This document shows positions 20,187-27,373 of a stretch of 27,373 nt of DNA, piece after piece (position 1 is the first letter of the stretch; every line of letters starts with the position of its first letter). The DNA comes from Auxenochlorella pyrenoidosa. Its lineage: Eukaryota > Chlorophyta > Trebouxiophyceae > Chlorellales > Chlorellaceae. Location of the stretch: contig KQ481979.1 in the NCBI GenBank assembly GCA_001430745.1, positions 59,591-86,963 on the forward strand. The letters are read 5' to 3'. The notes below the pieces were generated by a model. The model made no database searches. It worked only from the letters and a program-made list of their open reading frames with translations, and was not told where the DNA came from. The position numbers were made by a program, and so were the translations under genes.

Positions 20187-20434
20187 CGCTCCGCTTCGAT
20201 AGGGTGATCAAGTGTGTTGTTGCGTGTGCTGCCTTTTGAACCACTTCCGGAGATCTGTTCCTGTAGTTGAAGTGCTAAATTATTTGGTTTCCTGAGTTGC
20301 CTAGCTGGCGCCACTTGGCGATGTGAGTGGCCTTTCAGCCGGCCCCATCATCCAGTGGCCCTCCTTGTGTCTTTGCATAACAATACGACAATTGACCTCA
20401 GCATCCCCCTTTGTGAAGCGACATTGTGATAACT
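20187..20434. promoter_or_regulatory. Compact bidirectional promoter between PSMG2 and the coiled-coil gene
   Basis: Only 248 bases separate the two divergent start codons, so both 5' UTRs and promoters must fit here. The middle (about 20265-20300, around CTAAATTATTTGG) is distinctly AT-rich against GC-rich flanks. No clear TATA box is seen. Confidence 0.55.
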
Positions 20435-23427
20435 ATGGCGTCTGCTCCACCCAGTGAAAATGGGAGCCTGCCGGCAGATGATGGAATGCTCAAAAAGAAG
20501 GAGAAGAAGGGCCTGAAGAAGCTAGCCAGCAAGGCGAGGCTGAGCGCCTCCCGCCCATTCGAAATTCTTGCAGGGCACACACTCGTGTGTGGCACCAGCC
20601 ACGCCTGGCGCGCAGGCACAAACATAGTCATGATTCTGTGGCAGCAGCGGCAGCATCAGCGCATGGTGGCGTTGGAGGGTGGGGCCGCAAGCCTGCCGGT
20701 CACTGGCGGTCGGGCGTCAACACCACTAGGACACCGAACTCTGACTCCACCCCTGCAGGTCGGCCGCACCTTCTCCTTCTCCTCCCGCTCCAACAGCATG
20801 ACGAGCCAACGCAGCAGCACCTTGCCCGGCGGCGCTGCCGCCGACGCCGCTGACGCGTACTCTGAGAGCGGCAGCGTGACCAGCTCCGCCGCCGCCACGC
20901 CTCGCGCCTCCAGCGGCGCGCCCTACGACCCCTACTCCTCGGCGACCGTGCGGGCGGTGCTAGCGGCCAGCGCCTCTCGGGCTCCCGATGCCCCCACGCT
21001 GTCGGCGGCCCAGGCGCAGCTGGCGGTGCTTCGGGAGGAGCGGGAGCGTCTGGCCGCGCAGAATGCGCAGATGGAGGCTGCCCTGGCAGCCACCAGGGCA
21101 GACCTGGAGGCGGCGCAGGCCACCGCCCGCGACCTGCACTCCCGTGCCACTGTGGCAGAGGAGAGCAAGTCGGTGGCCAGCCAGGTGGGTGCTGGGTGCC
21201 GGGCACCCCACAGCAGCGCCTGGCCATTGACCACTTCCAAGAGGGTTGTGGCACGCAAGGAATGCTGGTGTGACACGGCCTGGATTTGCGTATCCACCTG
21301 CCTGGCGCCTCCTTGCCTGCCTATTGCAGACGCTGCTCAACTTGACGCAGAAGGCGGCGGTGCTTGAGGCCGAGAAGCAGGCCCTGATTGGCCAGCTGCT
21401 GGTGGGTGCCGGCCTGCCTCGGAACTCCCAAATTAGAGACAAGCGCACGTTGTTTCACTTTGTTGCAGCTGCCTCGGGAGAGCGCGCTGCTATCCCGAGC
21501 GCTGCTATCCTCATGCGACTGCTCACGCCTCCTCCCCTGGCCTCCCCACCCTTTGGCAGCGCCACACCGAGGAGCTGGCGCAGGCAGAGGAGAGCCCCGC
21601 ACGCAGCGGCACCAGCAGTCGCTTGGAGCAGGTGCGGTCGAGCTTGGCAGGGCCGCTGCCTGCCCGGGCGGTACGGGTGGCAGCCATGCCAAGCTCTGCT
21701 CAGCGCGTCAGCGCAGCGTGCCCTTGCGCCGCACCCGAATCCGTTTGTACGCCCAATCGGTGTGCAGGATGCAAACGATGAGGTCTTCAGCCTGAACGAG
21801 AAGCTCGCTGCTGCGGAGGCGGAGCTGGCTGCCGCCCGGGCTGGGCAGGAGGAGCTGCAGAGCCAGGTGGAGCAGCTGGAGGCGGCGTCGACGGCTCGCC
21901 AGCGGCGCATTGCAGCGTTGGAGGTCAGTTCCCGGTGCTTCACGGCAGCCTCGCTGCATCGACAGGGCGGTGTGCACGCCCGGGTCTGCTGCCAGGCTGC
22001 GTGGTGCTGAGCTTCTGCTGGCACATGCAGTGCGCGTGCAAGGCTGGACCCCCGCAGCCGACTTATCCGGTTGGGGCTCGCCTCGTTTCCTGCATCTGTG
22101 CAGGCCTCTGAGGCCGCCTTGCGTAAGCAGGCCGCCGAGCTGGAGCGCCATCTGGCCAACTCCCGCTCCGCCAGCGAGGCGCAGCTGGCCGCCCTGCGCG
22201 CCAACGAGGCCCAGCTGCTGCAGCGTGTGGCGCAGCTGACGCGGGAGGCCGGCGCCGGCGAGCAGAAGCTGGAGGCTGCGCGCGCGGAGCTGGAGGCGGC
22301 AGCCAGCGCGCTGGCGGCGGCCCAGGCGGCGGCAGCCGAGGCGGCTGCAGCGCACGAGCAGAGCCTGGCGGCGGCGCAGGCCGAGGCTGCCGCGCTGCGC
22401 TCTGGGCTGACCGCCAGGCAGGAGGAGCTGGAGGCTGCCGTGGCGGCCGCAGACCACGCGGCTCAGCAGCTGGCTGCGGCAGAGGCCAAGATTGGCGTTG
22501 AGGCGTCCGCCAAGGAGGGGATTGACGCGGCCGCGCGCGAGGCGCTGGCGGCCATGACCGCGCAGCTGGAGGCGGCGCAGCGGGCCGGGCAGGCGGCGCA
22601 GCGCAGGCTGGGGGAGGTGGAGCACGAGCGCGACGTGGCCGCCGCCGACCGCGACGCCTTCCAGCGCCAGGTGGCGCAGGCCCAGGCCGATCAGGTGCGC
22701 GCCTGCCTGCCCCAGCACACCGCCTGCTCATGGATGCCTCCAACAGTCAAATGGGGAAGCCCAGCCTGCTTGTGTCAGGCCATGTGCGCAGGCTGCATGC
22801 TGCTCCTTGTCCCTGCGTAGCATTCGTCGTGGCCACATCCAACTTGTCCTGGCAAGCAGCCGACGCGGTCCCGGTTCTGCCCCGCACCATGTGCTGCAGG
22901 CTGCAGCTGCAGAGCAGGCCGCCACGCTGCAGCGCCAGCTGGCGGCTGCAGGGGAGCGCGCCGACGCAGCCGAGCATGCGCGGGCAGAGGCGGAGAAGGC
23001 GCTGATGGCTGCACAGCTGCGCATCGCGGAGCTGGCGCAGGCGGCCAGTAGTGCCGACACCATCCCGGCTGCGCATGCCCCGGCGGTAGATGCAGACGAA
23101 GGTTTTGCAGACGGCCATGCCAGCAAGGGCAGCGGCCGGATGGTCGTGTCCCCGCTGCTGAGCTACCAGCAGGCGGGCAGCCGCAACCAGCGGGCGCTGG
23201 GTGCTTCTGTGCCAGCGGCGGTGGCGGGCATGCCACCTTTGATTGCCGCTGGCAAGTGGGTGCTTGCTGCCGGTGCGGCAGCCCTGCTGGGCACAGCGGC
23301 GGCAGCACTGGCTGGTGGGCGTGGCAGCAGCGCGCCCTCCTGGCCGCGCCAAAGGCAGGCCAAGCCGGGGCGCAAGCAGCCCATCAGGAAGGATGCGCAT
23401 GCGGCGCTCATAGCCGCCGAGGCATAG
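20435..23427 (+). CDS. Long coiled-coil protein with C-terminal membrane segment
   Basis: Exons 20435-20533, 20759-21184, 21330-21401, 21560-21631, 21768-21923, 22104-22694, 22900-23427 give 647 residues. Every exon is a multiple of three and all introns are phase 0; intron 1 appears to use a GC donor (AAG|GCGAGG), joining LKKLASK to VGRTFSFSSRSNSM. The N-terminus is basic and Ser-rich (about 1-100). From about 115 to 545 it is almost continuous Ala/Glu/Gln/Leu heptad sequence (for example LAVLREERERLAAQNAQMEA and EKLAAAEAELAAARAGQEEL), a long coiled coil. A hydrophobic segment KWVLAAGAAALLGTAAAALAG (about 591-611) precedes a basic tail of about 35 residues. The layout suggests a tether or golgin-like protein anchored by its C-terminus, but I recognise no family. 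It could also be a plastid-envelope or nuclear-envelope coiled-coil protein. Confidence 0.8.
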
Positions 23428-23880
23428 GTGCGACAGCCTGGCGCCAGCAGCGCCCGCCTGCACATACCCGCTCTGTGGCGTGCATGCCTCTCCAAACCCC
23501 CTTCATTCCTTAGTGTGCTTTTAGCATGTGCCTGATCTTCTTGCGATTGATAGCAACCTGGGCAATTTTTTCCGCATGTACCAGCCCAGGCCCTCCTTTA
23601 CTATCTTCACTGGACTCTTTCGATACGAGGTTCATCTGTACAGTCTCCATCCCATCGCCCACGCTGTGCCCAAGTTCCCTCACACCGCCCCCATTTGTGT
23701 GTGTTCCCACCCAGCCTCTCCTTTTGACTCGCCATGCTGCTTCTCGTAATACTTTCACTTCCAACTGGATGCAATCACTCCTTGCCGAGGTGGACAAACA
23801 CACAAGTGGAACCGCACTGCACAACTAAGCGCGGCAATTCAACAGCGGCTGTGGGTGCCTGGACAGCAGGCCTGCTCAGC
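23428..23880. other. Convergent intergenic region, 3' UTRs of two genes
   Basis: The region lies between the stops of the coiled-coil gene (plus) and the Gln-rich gene (minus). It is richer in T and A than the neighbouring exons. No TGTAA is evident on either strand, and no frame here has splice or domain support. Confidence 0.5.
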
Positions 23881-24379
23881 TCAGTCTCCCCTGCGCCGCT
23901 TGGCCTGGTTCAGCATGGCCTGCAGCTTTGAGCCCTTGCTGGCTGCCTTCTTGGGGGGCGCCAGTGCTGCCACCTCCTGCTTGCCCTCACGGCGCACCGC
24001 CTTGGCGCCCCGCCCGGCCACGTCTGCAGGCGGCGGCGCCTCGGCTGGGCGCTTCTGCCCCGCCAGCGCCGCCGCCCCTGCTGCAACGGCGCCCTCTGGA
24101 GCCGAGGTGGCGCGGGCCACCTGAGGGCGGGCCGGCACCGCCACCGCTGCCGGCTCCCCCGGAGTGCTTGCAGAGCGCGCTGGTAAGGTCGTGCTGCGCT
24201 GGAAATCGGGCCGCCGCGACGGCTGCTGCTGCTGCTGCTGCTGGCTGGGAGGGGCGCCAGCAAAGGCGCTCAGCCAGCGCTGGCTCAGAGCATCCGCTCC
24301 CTTGCCGGGCTGCTGCCCAGGGGCTTGCGAGGAATGCCTGGCAGCAGCTGGGCCCACGCGTTGCGCTTGCTGCTGCTGC

Positions 24380-24421
<42 letters not shown>

Positions 24422-27332
24422 CTGCCAGGCACAGGCCTGGTGGCCGGTAGCCCGCCTGCTGGGCGTGCTGCAGGGGGCTGCTGCTGGCCCCCCTGCTGCT
24501 GCTGCGGCGGCGGCGGCGGCGGCGGCGGCCCTTGGGGCCGAGCCGGCCCAGCTCCTTGCTGGTGCTGCTCCCGCTGCTGCTGGCCTGAAGGCGGTGGTGC
24601 CTGCCGTGCTGGCTCCTGGACCTGGGCGGCTGGGCCAGCGTTGATTGCAGTCGCAGCACGGGCAGACGGGTCGCGGCCTGGCGGCAGAGGCGACAGCCGT
24701 GGCTTGACGTACATGCCTGCACAGCAGGCACGCCAGGGCTGAAGGGACCACTAAGAGCAGAGGGTGGGATGGAGAGAAGCAGGCCCACTCCCTGCCCAGA
24801 AGGAGCTGCAACGTTCTGCAGCACACGCCTCCTAACCCCCGCTCACTGCTGCTGCTGGTCCCCAACGCCGACAGGCGCCGCCCGCTCGTGGCCATGCTGA
24901 GCGCCTTGGCCGCCCCGGGGCTCTGCTGCAGCAGCTCGCGGTCCTGCCGCCGCTGCTGTTGCTGCTGCGCGGCGCGCTGCTTGCGCGCCGCCTGCAGCTC
25001 AGCGTGGCGCTTGCCCCAAAGCTTCTGCGGGCGGGCCGGCAGGGGGTGTGCGCGGGGGAGTGACGTACGGGCCAGGGGGGCGGGCAGGCAGCTTTACCTG
25101 ACCATGGGCCCGGGCTCTCAGGCCATGCTGCCTCCATCTATAGCAGGCACCGTCTCCGACCATCCAACACACACTCTCAGCTGCAGCGGGACCTCAGCTT
25201 CACCCCCCAAAAAGCACGACATGAGCCAGCCTCCTTGCCTGCAGGTGCCTTGCGGCCGCTGCTATGGAAGTCGAGAAGCGACCAGAGCTGTTGGCAGCCA
25301 GCAACCTGAGCAGCTCCACGCCACGCACCATCGCCAGCCAGCTGTTGACCTGGCCGGTGTAGGTGCAGCGCTGCAGTGCTTGGAGGGCTAGCTGGGTGCA
25401 GCCTGCCACCTCGGCGGCCTCCGGACCTGCGCAGGCCGGGTGGGGTGGGGGTGGGGGGTGGGGGTGGGGTGATGTTGGTGGGAGGGGGCCGCGCAGCGGC
25501 ATGACAGAAGGCGATGCGCAGGCCTGACCAAGCCAGATGGAATGCACCCTGCTGCCTGTCCAGCGCGGCGCTGCTGCCCGCACGCTCCACCCCAACTTTC
25601 ACAACACAGGGGGACAAGCCCCGGGGTCGGCCTCACCGTGGGGGTCGTCCATCAGGCGCCCGGCCAGATGCCAGAGCCAGCAGACGAGGCAGCGCAGGAA
25701 GTGGGTCTGGTCGAGCTCACGGCACGCCGCCTGCGAGGCGGCCATGGTGGAGGGTTTGAGCGGGGGCACGCGAGCAGCAGAGCCGGCTGCACCTGTTGTT
25801 GCCGACAACAAAGAGCAGCTGCTGTCCAGCCGCACCCCTGCCATGCAGCTTCGGGCATGCTGGCGAGCCCTGCTCGGCCACGCGCTCCACGCTCCGCGAG
25901 TGCACGCCCGGCCGGCCTGTCAGCCCCACCACAGCCCCCAGCCGCACCTCGGTGGCCCCCGCAACCGCGCGCAGCACCGCCGCCATTGCTGGCAGCGCCG
26001 GGCGAACGCCGGCTGCAACCAAGGCGTCGGCCCTTTCGATGGGCAGGCGGGGCACCGCGCCGGCGCCCTGCCCAGATGGCGCCGCCTTCTGGGGCAGCTC
26101 CCCCGCCTTGCGTACCAGCTGCTGCGCCAGCCGCCGCCAGCTCTTGGAGGCCGCGCCGGGCGGGCTGTGCTGCGAGGGGCTTTCTCCACCTGCTGCGGCC
26201 GTGCCTGGCTCTGCAGCCTGGCGGCCTGCCGCCTGCGGCAGCAGCCGCGCAAGCTCCCCCGCCTCCCGGTCCGCCTCCTCCTGCGCCCGCCGCTGCTGCT
26301 GCGCCTGCTGCTGCTGCTGCCGCCGCACACGCTCTTGCGCCGGGGTGGCCGCAGCGGCTGGCGGCGCCTCGCCCCGCTGAGCTGCTTCGGGCGTGGCAGC
26401 GCGCGCTGCTGCCGCACTTCGTGTAGCCCCCGCCAGAATCGGCTCGTCGTCGTCAGAGGAAGAGCCATCGATCGACCCTGGCAGAGGCTGCCCCTGCTGC
26501 TGCTGCCGCTCTTCATGCTGCTGCTGCTGCGCCTGCGCCTGCTGCTGCTGCTGCTGCTGCGGGCGCTCCTCCTCCTCCTCCCCCTTCCCCTCCTTCTCCT
26601 CCGCCTCCTCCTCCGCGTCCGAGCTGTCGCTGTCTGCCTCGGTGGCTGCAGGCTCGGGCCGCAGAAACGGTGCCGCATTGGCCCCGGCAAGCCTGTGCGC
26701 GGCATCATACGCCTCCTCCTCCCGCTGCAGCCGCAGCAGCTCGCTGCGGGTCTGCTTCACCAGAGCATCCACCTGCAGCCCACGGTAGGGCCAGCAGGGG
26801 TGTGGGTAGGGGTGTGAGCTGACAGGCATGCTACGCCGGGAGGCAGTGAGCACCAAGAGACCAGGCAGACACGCAGGCAGACGCGAGATCTCAGCCACGT
26901 CGCACTGCTTGCTGCTCGCCCGCACCGCCCTGCGCCTGCACTTGCACAGTTGCTACGCACCTCCCGCCGCAGCTGCGGGATCTTCTCCATGCCGTCGCCG
27001 CACAGGGCATACAGACGCTTGCGTGGCGCATCGTATACGTAGCGGACGATGAAGCCGGGCCGCGGTCGCGTGTGCCTGCAGGGAGCAGCGGTGCCGCGAC
27101 CTGCCGATTCAAGGCCCAGCTTTGTGGGCTGCCCTAGCATACAAACATGACGCAGACGCGGCAGCCGTGAGCATCCGTGCCGCACGCGGCTGCCAGGGCG
27201 GCAAGCGCGCCTGTGCTCGGCGCTGCCGCAGCGCATGGTGGGCGGCGCCTCCCCCTCGCTCAGGAACCAGGCGCGGGCAGGGTGCCGCACAAACTTTGCC
27301 TCCACGGTGTGCGGGTCGTTGGTGTACACCAG
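23881..27332 (-). CDS. Large Gln-rich, acidic protein with possible TFIIS-N-like helical region (N-terminus off window)
   Basis: Seven exons on the minus strand: 27332-27211, 27075-26961, 26772-25948, 25730-25637, 25426-25239, 25024-24847, 24716-23881, giving 785 visible residues with consistent phase. Visible order: TVEAKFVRHPARAWFL; a strand-rich FIVRYVYDAPRKRLYALCGD; helix EVDALVKQTRSELLRLQREE; an acidic Ser/Asp/Glu run and polyglutamine; a helical region (about 280-465) with THFLRCLVCWLWHLAGRL, TGQVNSWLAMVRGVELLRLL and IAAAARHLQKLWGKRHAEL; a Gln/Pro-rich disordered tail ending AMLNQAKRRRGD. The T...L...V.LL...I..AA..L...W spacing recalls the TFIIS-N/LW or LEDGF-IBD helical bundle, which suggests a transcription or chromatin protein; this is tentative. 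Intron 5 uses a GC donor (CAG|GCAAGG), and the first visible one may too (weak). The junction at 25948/25730 is chosen by phase. Confidence 0.62.
24382..24420. repeat. CTG13 tract (13 Gln on the minus strand)
   Basis: A pure run of 13 CTG codes for 13 consecutive Gln in the disordered tail of the minus-strand gene. It is the longest pure triplet run in the window; shorter runs lie at 24223-24242 and 26535-26561. Confidence 0.9.
24505..24528. repeat. CGG8 tract (polyproline on the minus strand)
   Basis: Eight CGG units on the plus strand read CCG on the coding strand and code for a Pro run next to the polyglutamine segment of the same exon. Confidence 0.85.
25438..25490 (+). repeat. G-run cluster with G-quadruplex potential, intronic
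   Basis: Repeated GGGG-T units over about 50 bases lie in the intron between the 25637 donor and the 25427 acceptor of the minus-strand gene. On the transcribed sense this is C-rich and forms the polypyrimidine tract; the plus strand could fold as a G-quadruplex. Confidence 0.7.
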
Positions 27333-27353
27333 CTGCGGGCGGGGGTGGGGGTG

Positions 27354-27373
27354 GTGTGTGTGTGTGTGTGTGT
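27354..27373. repeat. GT microsatellite at the window edge
   Basis: A run of TG units reaches the window end, upstream (on the minus strand) of the acceptor at 27333. It is therefore intronic in the minus-strand gene and continues beyond the window. Confidence 0.85.

Noticed and set aside
25800..25845. A 43-base intron between the 25843 region and 25800 in the minus-strand gene
   Set aside because: It is phase-consistent but shorter than the other introns; the junction 25948/25730 has better splice signals and a normal length.
1264..27373. CRISPR-like or mobile-element signals among the repeats
   Set aside because: The repeats are simple di- and trinucleotide tracts without spacers, terminal repeats, integrase or reverse-transcriptase sequence.

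Overview
The window looks like nuclear DNA of a GC-rich unicellular green alga, most likely a trebouxiophyte of the Chlorella/Micractinium kind. The grounds are short exons separated by about 40-260 bp spliceosomal introns, plant-type nuclear genes (a plastid lycopene cyclase, a PAM2-CUE-Smr protein, a PSMG2 proteasome chaperone), many CAG/CTG tracts coding for polyglutamine, and candidate TGTAA polyadenylation signals. There are no bacterial operons, ribosome binding sites or CRISPR arrays. All gene models were built by eye from frame, splice-site and phase agreement, without transcripts or database searches. A 603-base assembly gap lies at 13135-13737.

Layout: (1) 1-3370, minus strand, lycopene beta-cyclase (LCYB), nine exons visible, C-terminus off the left edge. 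(2) 3982-4221, plus, a small one-helix membrane protein whose stop lies 58 bases before the start of (3) 4280-6557, plus, a PAM2-CUE-DUF1771-Smr protein resembling plant CID5/6/7. (4) 7038-9211, plus, a protein with a Plus3-like N-terminal region and a LOTUS/OST-HTH-like C-terminal domain. (5) 9819-11637, plus, a second, very Gln-rich protein ending in the same LOTUS-like domain, with an intron at the same residue and phase. (6) 12084-15299, plus, an extended-PHD (ePHD) protein interrupted by the gap. (7) 16951-18235, plus, an unrecognised protein with uncertain start. (8) 18917-20186, minus, proteasome assembly chaperone 2 (PSMG2/PAC2). (9) 20435-23427, plus, a long coiled-coil protein with a C-terminal membrane segment. 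(10) 23881-27332, minus, a large Gln-rich and acidic protein with a possible TFIIS-N-like helical region, N-terminus off the right edge.

The genes do not form one pathway. LCYB is plastid carotenoid biosynthesis and PSMG2 is 20S proteasome assembly. The middle block (3 to 6) is a same-strand run of predicted RNA- or chromatin-associated regulators, two of which are apparent relatives. The most notable observations are the pair of LOTUS-like genes, including a possible Plus3-LOTUS fusion; an unusually high share of GC-AG introns (five well supported among roughly 37), two of them consecutive in PSMG2; and a possible bicistronic pair at 3982-6557.
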